Under the pieces are notes generated by a model that did no database searches, was not told where the DNA came from, and saw only the letters and a list, made by a program, of their open reading frames with translations. Of a stretch of 64,000 nucleotides of DNA, positions 43,499 through 53,088 are shown one piece after another. Positions within the stretch are counted from its first letter, which is position 1. Every line of letters starts with the position of its first letter. This stretch comes from Bacteroidaceae bacterium. GTDB lineage: Bacteria > Bacteroidota > Bacteroidia > Bacteroidales > Bacteroidaceae. The stretch covers positions 1 through 64,000 of the forward strand of contig JAFZSP010000085.1 in assembly GCA_017619335.1 (NCBI GenBank), given 5' to 3'. The position numbers and the translations under genes were made by a program.

Positions 43499-45484
43499 AT
43501 GGCAAAGCTGACAACTGAAGAATTCATCAAGAAAGCCCGAGAGGTCCATGGGGAAAAGTATGACTATTCCAAGGTGGAATATGTGGATAACAAAACTAAA
43601 GTATGCATCATTTGTAAAAAACATGGAGAATTTTCTCAGCAGGCAAGTAATCATCTACGTGGTATAGGATGTCCACGCTGTGGAATTGAAAAAAGAAGAG
43701 CTAAACGAACACATTCTGTTGATGAGTTCCTAAAATCAGCGAAGGCCATACATGGGGATAAGTACGATTACTCGAAAGTCGAGTATGTTAACACAAAAAC
43801 TAAAGTTTGCATTTTATGTCCTGTTCATGGTGTGTTTTGGCAATCACCCCAAAAACACTTATCAGGTCAAGGATGTGAAAAATGCTTTCGTGAATCCATT
43901 GCTAAACGTTATTCAATGGGAAGAGATATATTCATAGAAAAAGCAACTGTGGTGCATAATGGATTCTATGATTATAGCGAAGTTGAATATGTTAATGGCC
44001 ATACTAAGGTAAAAATCATTTGTCCTTTACATGGTCCTTTCCTACAAGATCCGTTAAGTCACTTAGCTGGTCATGGTTGCAAGAAATGTGCAGATATTGA
44101 AAATGAAAGAAAATGCAGAAAGTGGACTTCAGAGTCTTGTTATGAAGAGGCTCGAAAATATAAGACAAAAGTTGAATTCCAAAAGAGAAATGCTAGCGCT
44201 TTCGGATACGCATGGAAGAATGGGTTACTTAATACTTTTGACTGGTTTGAAGAAATTAAAAAACCAAATGGATATTGGACAAAGGAGCGATGTGAAGAAG
44301 AAGCACGGAAATATCTCACAAAAGGAGAATTCTTGGAAGGATGTGGAGCAGCGCATAATGCTGCTGTTAGAAATGGTTGGTTAGATGACTATGACTGGTT
44401 GATTGACCAAAGAATGGATATCATAAAAGATAAGATTGATAGTGTGTATGTATATATATTTGAGGATACAAAAGCTGCTTATGTTGGAAGAACTTTGATA
44501 AGGAGGCAAAAGAAACGTGACAGGGAGCACATATTTAATCTGGATAATGATAATGTCGCGCGTTATGCAAAGAAACATCACGTCCCAGTTCCTCCAATGA
44601 TAATTCTCGAATCAAATCTTACTTTGGAAGAAGGATTGGACAGAGAAGATTTCTGGCGAAAAAGGTATGAAGATCATGGATACACGATGCTTAACCGATT
44701 GGCAACAGGAATTGGTAAAGGATCTCTTGGCGGTATTAGTCATGGGAAATGGAATAGAAAAACTTGTTTTGAAGAAGCAAGGAAATACCATTCTGCTAGC
44801 GAATTTAGGAAAGCGAATGGTAGTGCATATGATGCATCTCGAAGGAATGGATGGATAAAAGACTATTCTTGGTTTGATGTTCTTTGGGAACCCAAATGGG
44901 ATAAAGATTCATGCTACAAGGAGGCAAAGAAATATAAAACACGAGCTGAATTCCATAGAGGTAGTGCTGGTGCCTACAAAAAAGCATTAGAAAATGGATG
45001 GATAGAGGAATATGATTGGATGCCTTCACGCCAACGAAAGCCCATGGGTTATTGGAATAACTATGCCCATTGTTATGAGGAGGCAAAGAAATACAAAAAC
45101 AGGAGAAAATTCCAAAAAGGGTGTGTGTCAGGATATAATCATGCATTAAAAAATGAGTGGCTTAATGATTATGTATGGTTTGAGGAAAAGCATAAGCACA
45201 ATTATTGGGACAGAGAAACCTGTTATGAGGAAGCTAAGAAGTATCATAGTCGCTCAGAATTTGAGAAGCATGCTGTAAGAGCATATGAGTTGGCTCTTGC
45301 TAATGGTTGGTTGGATGATTATACATGGTTTGAAAAACTTACCAACTATTGGACATATGAGACTTGCAAAGTTGAAGCTGTCAAATATGAAAAACGTAGC
45401 CATTTTAAAGCAGCTCAACCTGGTGCATACACAAAGTCAAGGGTTAATGGCTGGTTGGATGATTTTTTTCCAAAAAACAAATGA
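43499..45484 (+). CDS. Modular zinc/GIY-YIG nuclease-like protein with seven tandem GWLDDY-type repeats
   Basis: 661 residues, clearly more AT-rich than the housekeeping genes, suggesting transfer. Three N-terminal modules of about 60 residues (5-62, 71-131, 141-200) share HG.KYDYSKVEY and a CxxC...HG...H..G.GC..C zinc pattern, as in DUF723. Two repeats of about 50 residues follow (from 207 and 258), then a GIY-YIG-like nuclease domain (312-415: SVYVYIFEDTKAAYVGRT, EGLDREDFWRKRYEDHGYTM), then five more repeats (from 416, 466, 517, 569, 616). Each repeat opens with YW/KW and runs EEAKKYKTR.EF ... AY..A..NGWLDDY.WF. The repeats look like small DNA-binding helices. Possibly a homing-type or defence endonuclease; target unknown. 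Overlaps the next gene by 4 bp. Confidence 0.85.
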   Translation: MAKLTTEEFIKKAREVHGEKYDYSKVEYVDNKTKVCIICKKHGEFSQQASNHLRGIGCPRCGIEKRRAKRTHSVDEFLKSAKAIHGDKYDYSKVEYVNTKTKVCILCPVHGVFWQSPQKHLSGQGCEKCFRESIAKRYSMGRDIFIEKATVVHNGFYDYSEVEYVNGHTKVKIICPLHGPFLQDPLSHLAGHGCKKCADIENERKCRKWTSESCYEEARKYKTKVEFQKRNASAFGYAWKNGLLNTFDWFEEIKKPNGYWTKERCEEEARKYLTKGEFLEGCGAAHNAAVRNGWLDDYDWLIDQRMDIIKDKIDSVYVYIFEDTKAAYVGRTLIRRQKKRDREHIFNLDNDNVARYAKKHHVPVPPMIILESNLTLEEGLDREDFWRKRYEDHGYTMLNRLATGIGKGSLGGISHGKWNRKTCFEEARKYHSASEFRKANGSAYDASRRNGWIKDYSWFDVLWEPKWDKDSCYKEAKKYKTRAEFHRGSAGAYKKALENGWIEEYDWMPSRQRKPMGYWNNYAHCYEEAKKYKNRRKFQKGCVSGYNHALKNEWLNDYVWFEEKHKHNYWDRETCYEEAKKYHSRSEFEKHAVRAYELALANGWLDDYTWFEKLTNYWTYETCKVEAVKYEKRSHFKAAQPGAYTKSRVNGWLDDFFPKNK

Positions 45485-46176
45485 CTAAGATGACGACAAG
45501 AGATGCCTACATTCTATTAGAACCTGCACATTTTCTTAAAGATAAAGAACTCGTGCTGCCTACAACTCCAGAAGATGTTGAGACAAGACGTCGTATCGTT
45601 GATTTTATTCATGAAATTGATACTGCTCGTTTTATGTTAGCGATGTCATATAAAGAACAGTATTTGGATTTAGTAGAAGAGATAGACTTAAATAATAAGT
45701 TCAAAACGGAATACTTTAAGCAGCATTATCTGTATTCTGCCCTTATATGGTATCATAATAGTTTTGATTTGGTGTTACAGTGTCTTTGGTTTAAGCATCG
45801 TCTATATGGAGATATTCAACTACACTCAAACAATATAGAAAAGATTTTATGCGACTGTAAACTATCTCAAATTCAGAAACGATTATATAATGAACAAGAG
45901 GATAATCCGATTACTGAGTTTAATAAACGTAACCACGAAGTGCATGATTTGGCAAACAGACTGAAACATCGTCAATATATTGAGAATGAAAATTATTTAC
46001 TATATGCAGAGGCTTTATTTATCCTTTCAGATGGGTATAATTCGGATGATACAAAATTCCACAAGAAGCTTGCAGATATTCAATCGAGATTAGTGGTTTA
46101 TCACAAAGATATAATAAGCTTAGCAAAAGAGATACTCCTCCCAATTCATAATTCGATTTCAAATCTTTTAGAGTAA
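45481..46176 (+). CDS. Unknown protein, possibly HEPN-like, coupled to the GIY-YIG gene
   Basis: 231 residues, mostly helical and AT-rich. The start overlaps the previous stop (ATGA), so the two products are probably made together. The region FNKRNHEVHDLANRLKHRQY (about 143-162) contains R-x4-H, which could be the catalytic signature of a HEPN ribonuclease domain, and the earlier helix LYSALIWYHNSFDLVLQCLW fits such a helical bundle. I do not recognise a named family; the HEPN reading is inference from one motif and the helical pattern. If right, a nuclease and an RNase-type effector would sit in one operon. Confidence 0.7.
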   Translation: MTKMTTRDAYILLEPAHFLKDKELVLPTTPEDVETRRRIVDFIHEIDTARFMLAMSYKEQYLDLVEEIDLNNKFKTEYFKQHYLYSALIWYHNSFDLVLQCLWFKHRLYGDIQLHSNNIEKILCDCKLSQIQKRLYNEQEDNPITEFNKRNHEVHDLANRLKHRQYIENENYLLYAEALFILSDGYNSDDTKFHKKLADIQSRLVVYHKDIISLAKEILLPIHNSISNLLE

Positions 46177-46304
46177 TCATTATGAGACAATATACTTTTT
46201 GATTGCCTAACAATTAATAGAACGAAAGAATCACGGGGCGGTTCTTTGATTCACTGAAGATGGCTGATGTGAAATAATTAACGATATAAAAACATTATAA
46301 CAAT

Positions 46305-47534
46305 ATGATGACCAAAGAAGAAATAGTAAGTCAAGGCGAGATGGTGAAGCAGAGCGAAGAAATCAGGAGTGCTGTACGACTGATTAAGAACGCCATTTTG
46401 CAAAGTCAGGCTCGTGCAATCCAGATGGTGAACCAGGAGCAGCTGTCGCTGTATTATGGCATTGGTCGATATGTGTCTGAGCATTCACGCAAAGGTTACT
46501 GGGGTACTGGTGCCATAGGAACAATCAGCAAGCAACTGAAATCGGAACTGCCTGGTTTGAAGGGTTTCTCAGAAGAGAATATCAAGCTGATGCGCCGTTT
46601 CTATGAGGCTTGGAAAGACATTGAAACGAATTCGGTAGTCGAAACTACCGAAATTACAGATTTTAACAATTCTGACTTGTCCGCTAATTCGGTAGTCGAA
46701 ACTACCGATTTGCAAAAGACTGATTCTGAGGCAGATTCTATCCGCCAATTGCACCTTACCAGCGATGACAGTTTTCCTATTACAGCCTTCCTGAATATCT
46801 CGTTCACACACCATGTGGCCATCTTCCGATATGCCAAAGAGTATGACGAGCGGAAATATTATATCCAGATAGCCTATCAGAATAGGTTAAAGGCAGAGGA
46901 TTTGGAGCAGGCGATAAAGAATAGGGTTTATGACCATCGTAACGCTCTGCCCAACAACTTCTTCAAGACAATACCTGACAGACAGCTGGCCCTGCGCACC
47001 ATTCAAACGTTTAAGGACTCCTATCTGTTGGATTACATCAACGTGGAGGACATAGACGAATCAGACCCCATCAATGTGGACGAAAGGGTGATAGAGAGCA
47101 AGATCGTGATGAACATCAAGAACTTTATTATGACCTTTGGCAAGTCGTTTACATATAAAGGGCATCAGGTTCATTATGACAAACTTGGTCACGACCATTG
47201 GATTGACCTGCTTTTCTTCAATCGTGAGTTGCAAGCCCTTGTGGTTGTGGAACTGAAGAAAGGCCAGTTCAAACCGTCGTACTTAGGTCAGCTTGCCGCA
47301 TACCTCCGTATTCTTGACGATGACGAGAGACTGCCAGGCGAAAACCCGTCAGTTGGCATCATCCTCTGTAAAAAAGCAGACAAGGCTTACGTGGAGTATG
47401 TGTTGCAAGACTATGTGAAGCCAATGGGTGTGGCCACATACCAAAATATGCAGGATCGGCTGCGTGAATTGTTGCCACCTGAGGAGGAAATGAAACGACT
47501 AATGTCAAAAGAAGAACGTAAGGACGAGGAGTAA
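46305..47534 (+). CDS. DUF1016 (YhcG-type) PDDEXK nuclease
   Basis: 409 residues. The N-terminal DUF1016 domain has SLYYGIGRYVSEHS, WGTGAIGTISKQL and GLKGFSEENIKLMRRFYEAW; the C-terminal nuclease has HDHWIDLLFFNRELQALVVV followed by ELKKGQFKP, giving the D-Ex-K core (about 300 and 315-317), then LGQLAAYL. The family is related to Holliday-junction resolvases and is often found in mobile or defence neighbourhoods; its role is not settled. The linker between the domains (about 110-145) is expanded by two copies of a palindromic repeat (separate entry). Lies 128 bp after the HEPN-like gene. Confidence 0.9.
   Translation: MMTKEEIVSQGEMVKQSEEIRSAVRLIKNAILQSQARAIQMVNQEQLSLYYGIGRYVSEHSRKGYWGTGAIGTISKQLKSELPGLKGFSEENIKLMRRFYEAWKDIETNSVVETTEITDFNNSDLSANSVVETTDLQKTDSEADSIRQLHLTSDDSFPITAFLNISFTHHVAIFRYAKEYDERKYYIQIAYQNRLKAEDLEQAIKNRVYDHRNALPNNFFKTIPDRQLALRTIQTFKDSYLLDYINVEDIDESDPINVDERVIESKIVMNIKNFIMTFGKSFTYKGHQVHYDKLGHDHWIDLLFFNRELQALVVVELKKGQFKPSYLGQLAAYLRILDDDERLPGENPSVGIILCKKADKAYVEYVLQDYVKPMGVATYQNMQDRLRELLPPEEEMKRLMSKEERKDEE
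46631..46710. repeat. Two copies of a palindromic repeat in the DUF1016 linker
   Basis: TTCGGTAGTCGAAACTACCG at 46631-46650 and again from 46688, each a hairpin (TCGGTAGT/ACTACCGA with CGAA loop). The copies are 57 bp (19 codons) apart, so the frame is preserved and each encodes NSVVETT. Confidence 0.88.
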
Positions 47535-47672
47535 AAAACTGTCCCTCAGCGACGTGCCCCTAATGGCTCATGATTCAAGGTTCATGGTTCTTTAAGTTTC
47601 AAGCGACCAAGGTCGAGCGAAAACAATAAAAAAGACGAATAAAAACGTTATAAGAATAAAGTATGACGATAT

Positions 47673-48884
47673 ATGACAAAAGAGAATAAAGGGCCCACAG
47701 TAGGGCGAGAGAGGCATGTGGTGCTGGATGCTTTGCGTGGTCTGGCGCTGTTGGGTATTGCCTTGGCCAACTTTCCGGAGTTTGGCCTATGGACTTTCCT
47801 CAGTAGTGAGGAACAGTCGTTGCAATCCACAGCTGCTGCGGACCGCATTGTCCGCTTCCTGCAATACATGCTGGTGGACGGGAAGTTCTATACGATTTTC
47901 TCTCTGCTCTTCGGAGTCGGCTTTGCCTTGTTCCTTTCACGCCACAGCCGCGGACGTTTCATCAGGAGGATGCTGCTGCTGGTGCTGATAGGGGCACTGC
48001 ATCTGATGTTCATCTGGAGTGGCGACATCTTGTTGCTGTATGCTATTGGCGGTCTGCTGTTGACGCTCTTTGTCCGCTGTAAAGACCGTATATTGTTGTG
48101 GTTGGCAGGAGCACTCATCCTGTTGCCTGTGGGACTGGATGCTCTGACGGGGTTCTGCGGCGTGGACTTTGCTGCACCGTTTTATGCTGCCTGGTGGAGA
48201 GAGGCCTCGGCACAAGGCATCACTGAGGAGAACTTCGCCACATGGCTCAGGGATGCAGGCTCTTATCCACAGATGTTTGCGTTTCTCTGTCAGGGTGCCT
48301 ACGAACGGGTCTGGGAATTTGTCAGCGGACACCGCTTGCCTAAAGTGCTGGGTCTCTTCATGTTGGGGTATCTGATGGGGAAACACCGTCTTTATGCCCG
48401 ACTCACAGAACTGCCGTTGGCTTCGGTCCTGCGCTGGGGCACATTGCCTGCTTTGTTGATGTCTGGCATCTACGCTTGGAGTTCCACCAACGGACAGCCT
48501 TGGGGTCTCACCATCCATTCGCTGCTATATGCCGTGAGTGTCATTCCGTTAGCCTTCTGCTATGTGGCGGCATTCTGTCTGCTCTATGCTAAGAACACAG
48601 CGCACCGTCAGCCGTCAGCCTTCTTTACGATGCTGGCAGCTCCGGGACGCATGGCGCTGACAAACTATATCAGCCAGTCTCTAATTGGAATACTGCTCTT
48701 CTATGGTCTTGGCTTTGGTCTCGGCACGCAATTCGGCCTGATCTACATTGAGTTAACAGCACTTATCGTGTTCCTTGTGCAGATTGTGTTGAGTCGGCTG
48801 TGGTTGCACCACTTCCGTTTCGGCCCGTTGGAATGGCTCTGGCGCATCTGCACCTACGGACAGTATTATCCAATAAACAAATAA
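47673..48884 (+). CDS. DUF418-family membrane protein
   Basis: 403 residues. A polytopic membrane protein with about nine or ten helices; the N-terminal ERHVVLDALRGLALLGIALANFP is the signature start of the DUF418/YeiB family, and ALTNYISQSLIGILLFYGLG plus FGPLEWLWRICTYGQ are its typical C-terminal blocks. The family resembles acyltransferase-3 proteins and may modify envelope components or transport small molecules; the substrate is not known. A five-codon ATG reading at 47663 is out of frame and ends before the real start. Base composition is that of the core genome, so the accessory island probably ends before this gene. Confidence 0.88.
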   Translation: MTKENKGPTVGRERHVVLDALRGLALLGIALANFPEFGLWTFLSSEEQSLQSTAAADRIVRFLQYMLVDGKFYTIFSLLFGVGFALFLSRHSRGRFIRRMLLLVLIGALHLMFIWSGDILLLYAIGGLLLTLFVRCKDRILLWLAGALILLPVGLDALTGFCGVDFAAPFYAAWWREASAQGITEENFATWLRDAGSYPQMFAFLCQGAYERVWEFVSGHRLPKVLGLFMLGYLMGKHRLYARLTELPLASVLRWGTLPALLMSGIYAWSSTNGQPWGLTIHSLLYAVSVIPLAFCYVAAFCLLYAKNTAHRQPSAFFTMLAAPGRMALTNYISQSLIGILLFYGLGFGLGTQFGLIYIELTALIVFLVQIVLSRLWLHHFRFGPLEWLWRICTYGQYYPINK

Positions 48885-48952
48885 AGATAAATTATACCCG
48901 TTGGATGAATTAAATATGTGTTCACATGTTATGATAAAAGTCTGGCAAACAA

Positions 48953-49140
48953 TGCCCCAGTGGGGCATGATAAGGGTAGCCAGCCATTTCAATGGCTGGT
49001 ATGAAGGGGCCAGGAAAACGCGTGCCTTTAGGTACGCGACAATGAATCCTTATCGCGTACCTACGGCACGCATTCTTTTAACACTCACATTACCAGCCAT
49101 TAAAATGGCTGGCTACCCCTATCAGATGCCTACGGCATCA
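48953..49140. repeat. Modular hairpin element, copy 2 (longer)
   Basis: Same blocks as at 23631-23750 in the same order: GCCCCAGTGGGGC, CCAGCCATTTCAATGGCTGG, GCGTGCCTTTAGGTACGCG. It continues with GCGTACCTACGGCACGC, then an inverted CCAGCCATTAAAATGGCTGG and GATGCCTACGGCATC. About 190 bp between the DUF418 and DUF4251 genes, no coding capacity. Confidence 0.88.
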
Positions 49141-49181
49141 AACTTGGCCACAACATATTAATTCAACCAACGAGTATATAT

Positions 49182-49718
49182 ATGAGAATGATACAGAGCA
49201 AGAGAAATACTAAGTCCCAGGGAATGATATTGGGACTGTTGTTGTTGGCGACGTTGCCGATGGGTTGTGCGACTTCGCAGGAACGCATGGAACGACTGGC
49301 TGAGACGCAGCAGGCTGTGGCTGAGGCGCTGGCGGGTCGGCACTGGCAGATTCGGGTGACCTCCATGAGCCCAGCTCGCTACAGTTCCCGGATGGTGTCG
49401 TATGGGTACTTCCTGGAATTGAAGGGTGATACGCTGGAGAGTTACCTGCCCTACGTGGGACGGGTGTACCAGGCTTCGGCGTTTTCCACGTCGCAGGGAC
49501 TGAACTTTGAAGAGACGATTCTCAACTATCAGGAGGCGCGTGCGAAGAAAGATATGACAAGGATGGAGCTTCAGGTGAAGACGAGGGAAGACCTCTATCA
49601 TTTCTTCGTGGAAGTCTATGATAATGGGCGTGCGACAATCCGTGTGCGGGCACAGAATCGTGACGGCATCAGTTTCGACGGTGACTGTGACGTGACGGAG
49701 CGGGAAGCGGTGAAGTGA
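49182..49718 (+). CDS. DUF4251 lipoprotein
   Basis: 178 residues with a lipoprotein signal (MILGLLLLATLPMGCAT, lipobox MGC). The DUF4251 domain covers most of the mature protein: GRHWQIRVTSMSPARYSS, SYGYFLELKGDTLESYLPYV, GRVYQASAFSTSQGLNFE and a C-terminal EVYDNGRATIRVRAQNRDG strand pair. The family is widespread in Bacteroidales, small and beta-rich, and of unknown function; it is expected at the periplasmic or outer face. A second Met three residues in is an alternative start. It stands alone, between the hairpin element and the thrS operon. Confidence 0.85.
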   Translation: MRMIQSKRNTKSQGMILGLLLLATLPMGCATSQERMERLAETQQAVAEALAGRHWQIRVTSMSPARYSSRMVSYGYFLELKGDTLESYLPYVGRVYQASAFSTSQGLNFEETILNYQEARAKKDMTRMELQVKTREDLYHFFVEVYDNGRATIRVRAQNRDGISFDGDCDVTEREAVK

Positions 49719-49863
49719 AAAGGAGGGGCAAATGCAGTGATAATGGAAATGAAATGCAGTAAAAACAGGGCCTGGAACGGGTTGAAAGTCGAAAAATGAG
49801 GAATTTGGAGGCTCTGAAAGAAAATAATGGGCGGTTTTTTGCGTCTGTTTGGAAATAAAGTTG

Positions 49864-49871
49864 TAATTTTG
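49864..49871 (+). promoter_or_regulatory. Possible -7 element (TAATTTTG) for thrS
   Basis: TAATTTTG 98 bases before the thrS ATG, with TTG 22 bp upstream of it (49839-49841). Spacing is slightly long. Confidence 0.45.
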
Positions 49872-49969
49872 CGCCCGTTATTGTGATTTTTCACAGCAAA
49901 AGGGTCTGTATTCACTATAAAGAGGACCAAAAAAGGAATTCTGATTTCAACAAAAAACGACATACTGCA

Positions 49970-51922
49970 ATGATTAAAATTACACTTCCCGACGGTTCTG
50001 TCCTCGAGCGTGAGGCAGGCGTGACGGGTTATGAGATTGCCGAGAGTATTTCACCTGCGCTGGCACGCAGCGTGGTGAGCTGTGGCGTGAACGGCGAGAC
50101 GGTGGAGCTGAACCGCCCCATCAACGAGGACGCAGAGCTGGTGCTCTACAAGTTCGAGGACGAGCAGGGCAAGTACACCTTCTGGCACACCAGTGCCCAC
50201 CTGCTGGCCGAAGCGCTGCAGGAGCTCTACCCCGGCATCCAGTTCGGTTTTGGTCCCGCCATCGAGAACGGCTTCTACTATGATGTGCTGCTGCCCGACG
50301 GCAAGCAGATCAGCGAGGGTGATTTCCCCGCCATCGAGGAGAAGATGATGGAGCTGGCTGCCAAGAAGGAGCCCGTGGTCAGAAAGGACATCTCCAAGGC
50401 TGATGCTCTGAAGCTGTTTGCGGCTGACGGTCAGACCTTTAAGTGCGAACACATCGACCAGGATCTGGAAGACGGCACCATCACCACCTATACCCAAGGC
50501 AAGTTCACCGACCTCTGCCGCGGCCCACACCTTATTAATACAGGTGACATCAAGGTGGTCAAGGTGACCAGCGTGGCTGGATGCTTCTGGCGCGGCGATG
50601 CTTCCCGCGAGAGCCTGCAGCGTCTCTACGGCATCACCTTCCCCAAGAAGAAGATGATGGACGAGTACCTGCTGATGCTGGAGGAGGCCAAGAAGCGTGA
50701 CCACCGCAAGATCGGCAAAGAGATGGAACTGTTCATGTTCAGCGACCGCGTGGGCAAGGGACTTCCCATCTGGCTGCCGAAGGGCACCGACCTGCGTCTG
50801 CGCTTGCAGGAAATGCTGCGCAAGATTCAGAAGCAGTATGGTTATCAGGAGGTTATCACGCCCAATATCGGAGGTAAGAACCTCTATCAGACCTCTGGTC
50901 ACTGGGATCATTACGGCAAGGACAGCTTCCAGCCCATTCAGACCCCCGAGGAAGGCGAAGAGTACCTGCTGAAGCCCATGAACTGCCCCCACCACTGTGA
51001 GATCTTCGCCAACCGTCCGCGTTCCTACAAGGAACTGCCTTTCCGCTGCGCCGAATTCGGTACTGTGTATCGTTATGAGATGAGCGGCGAGCTGCACGGA
51101 CTGACCCGTGTGCGCTGCTTCACGCAGGATGATGCACACATCTTCTGCCGTCCCGACCAGGTGAAGAGGGAGTTTATCAATGTGATAGACATCATCCAGC
51201 GGGTCTTCGCCACGTTCAACTTCAGCGATGAAAACGTGGAGGTGCAGATCTCACTGCGCGACCCCAAGGACAAGAAGAAATACATCGGCTCCGACGAGGA
51301 CTGGGCCAGCGCAGAGCAGGCCATCGTGGATGCATGTGCCGAGAAGGGCATGAAGGCCCGCAAGGAAATCGGTGAGGCAGCTTTCTATGGTCCCAAACTG
51401 GATTTCATGGTGAAAGATGCCATCGGTCGTCGCTGGCAGCTGGGTACCATCCAGGTGGATTACCAGCTCCCGCAGCGCTTCCAGTTGGAATACACGGGCG
51501 AGGACAACCAGAAGCACCGTCCCGTGATGATTCACCGTGCTCCCTTCGGCTCCATGGAACGTTTCGTGGCAGTGCTCATCGAGCACACTGCCGGCAAGTT
51601 CCCCCTCTGGCTGACACCCGACCAGGTGGCCATCCTGCCCATCTCCGACAGGTTCGTGGATTATGCCAAGCAGGTGCAGGAAGCCTTGGAACAGGCCGAC
51701 GTGCGCACCGTGCTGGACGACCGCGCCGAGAAGATTGGCCGCAAGATCCGTGACAACGAGATGAAACACATCCCCTATCTGCTCATCGTGGGCGAAAAAG
51801 AGGCCGCAGAAGGCACCGTCAGCGTACGCAAACAGGGTCAGGGAGACCAAGGAAGCATGAAAATCGAGGATTTTGCAAAGAAAATCAACGAAGAAGTGCG
51901 TCAAATGACAGAAAAGTATTAA
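49970..51922 (+). CDS. thrS: Threonyl-tRNA synthetase
   Basis: 650 residues from ATG 49970 ([20 protein letters not shown]); an upstream in-frame start would add 29 residues without family support. It charges tRNA-Thr. Domains in order: TGS (1-62), editing domain with [20 protein letters not shown] and the CRGPH block, class II catalytic core with [27 protein letters not shown] and [16 protein letters not shown], and the anticodon-binding domain ([15 protein letters not shown]). It starts the conserved thrS-infC-rpmI-rplT operon, whose spacing is preserved here. Confidence 0.98.
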   Translation: MIKITLPDGSVLEREAGVTGYEIAESISPALARSVVSCGVNGETVELNRPINEDAELVLYKFEDEQGKYTFWHTSAHLLAEALQELYPGIQFGFGPAIENGFYYDVLLPDGKQISEGDFPAIEEKMMELAAKKEPVVRKDISKADALKLFAADGQTFKCEHIDQDLEDGTITTYTQGKFTDLCRGPHLINTGDIKVVKVTSVAGCFWRGDASRESLQRLYGITFPKKKMMDEYLLMLEEAKKRDHRKIGKEMELFMFSDRVGKGLPIWLPKGTDLRLRLQEMLRKIQKQYGYQEVITPNIGGKNLYQTSGHWDHYGKDSFQPIQTPEEGEEYLLKPMNCPHHCEIFANRPRSYKELPFRCAEFGTVYRYEMSGELHGLTRVRCFTQDDAHIFCRPDQVKREFINVIDIIQRVFATFNFSDENVEVQISLRDPKDKKKYIGSDEDWASAEQAIVDACAEKGMKARKEIGEAAFYGPKLDFMVKDAIGRRWQLGTIQVDYQLPQRFQLEYTGEDNQKHRPVMIHRAPFGSMERFVAVLIEHTAGKFPLWLTPDQVAILPISDRFVDYAKQVQEALEQADVRTVLDDRAEKIGRKIRDNEMKHIPYLLIVGEKEAAEGTVSVRKQGQGDQGSMKIEDFAKKINEEVRQMTEKY

Positions 51923-51980
51923 CTTTGCGCCCGAATTCTTAACCCAAATAACATAATCTCGTCCCGAGAGGGCGAACTGA

Positions 51981-52655
51981 ATGAAGAAAAACAACCTCAA
52001 GAGCCAGTACCGTATCAATGATCAGATACGTGTACGTGAAGTCAGAATCGTCGGTGACGACATTGAATCGACGGTCATGAACATCCGTGACGCCCTGCGT
52101 CTCGCCGAACAGAAGGGAGTGGATCTCGTGGAGATTTCTCCCAACGCCGAGCCCCCCGTGTGCCGACTCATCGACTACTCCAAATTCATCTACCAGCAGA
52201 AAAAGCGGCAGAAGGAGATGAAGGCCAAGCAGGTCAAAATCGAGGTCAAGGAAATCCGCTTCGGACCGCAAACCGACGATCACGACTACAACTTCAAGCT
52301 CAAGCACGCCCAGGGCTTCCTCTCCGATGGCGACAAGGTGAAGGCCTACGTCTTCTTCCGTGGACGAAGCATCCTCTTCAAGGAACAGGGCGAGGTGCTG
52401 TTGCTCCGCTTCGCACAGGATCTGGAGGAATATGGCAAGGTGGAATCGATGCCCGTCCTGGAGGGTAAGCGCATGACGATGTTCATCGCTCCCAAGAAGA
52501 CCGCTCCCAAGAAAGCCACACCTGTGGTGGACGACGACGATGACGACGACATCGATGAGGCCGAGATGGAAGAACCCGTCCGCAAGAAACCCCAGCAGAA
52601 GGCCCAGAAGGAATACACGGGTCCGAAGGTGGAAGGCGAAGACTGGGACGACTAA
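51981..52655 (+). CDS. infC: Translation initiation factor IF-3
   Basis: 224 residues, ATG start (many bacteria use a rare codon here). IF-3 binds the 30S subunit and proofreads initiation. Family blocks: [55 protein letters not shown] and [31 protein letters not shown]. About 50 residues beyond the usual end form an acidic then basic tail ([19 protein letters not shown]), as in other Bacteroidota. Lies 58 bp after thrS and 81 bp before rpmI. Confidence 0.97.
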   Translation: MKKNNLKSQYRINDQIRVREVRIVGDDIESTVMNIRDALRLAEQKGVDLVEISPNAEPPVCRLIDYSKFIYQQKKRQKEMKAKQVKIEVKEIRFGPQTDDHDYNFKLKHAQGFLSDGDKVKAYVFFRGRSILFKEQGEVLLLRFAQDLEEYGKVESMPVLEGKRMTMFIAPKKTAPKKATPVVDDDDDDDIDEAEMEEPVRKKPQQKAQKEYTGPKVEGEDWDD

Positions 52656-52736
52656 AGAAGAAAAGGATTGCGCGCTGCGCCCGGTATATGCGTTGCCGCG
52701 TCCATTAATTAATAACAATTAAAAACAAACAAAAAA

Positions 52737-52934
52737 ATGCCAAAAGTAAAGACTAATTCCGGCGCCAAGAAGCGTTTTGTGCTCACCGGAACGGGTAAGA
52801 TCAAGCGTCACCACGCTTATCACAGCCACATCCTGACAAAGAAAACCAAGAAGCAGAAGCGCAACCTGCAGCACAGCGACCTCGTGGTCACTGCCAACCG
52901 CAAGCAGGTCCGCGAACTCCTCCTCCTTCGCTAA
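52737..52934 (+). CDS. rpmI: 50S ribosomal protein L35
   Basis: 65 residues, very basic: [40 protein letters not shown]. Standard length and position between infC and rplT. Many Bacteroidota translate it from the same message; no Shine-Dalgarno is seen (AAAAACAAACAAAAAA precedes the ATG). Confidence 0.97.
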   Translation: MPKVKTNSGAKKRFVLTGTGKIKRHHAYHSHILTKKTKKQKRNLQHSDLVVTANRKQVRELLLLR

Positions 52935-53023
52935 TCGCCCGTCAGGACAAAGAGTTAAACAAGTATTTCTGAATAAGAAATCACCCAAAGTCAAACCGAA
53001 CGACCGAGCACCCGAAAGTCCAT

Positions 53024-53051
53024 CTTTAAACTTTAAACATTCAACTTTAAA
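53024..53051 (+). repeat. Four heptanucleotide repeats in the rpmI-rplT gap
   Basis: CTTTAAA, CTTTAAA, CATTCAA, CTTTAAA in exact 7-bp period, 37 bases before the rplT ATG, same sense as the blocks before secA and fkp. The 154-bp gap is long for this operon. Confidence 0.85.
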
Positions 53052-53088
53052 CTAAAGCTGGCGCCGGCGTTCAAAAACAAACAAAATT

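Noticed and set aside
46177..46304. A terminator between the HEPN-like and DUF1016 genes
   Set aside because: Only short imperfect pairing (AAAGAA/TTCTTT) and no T-run was seen.
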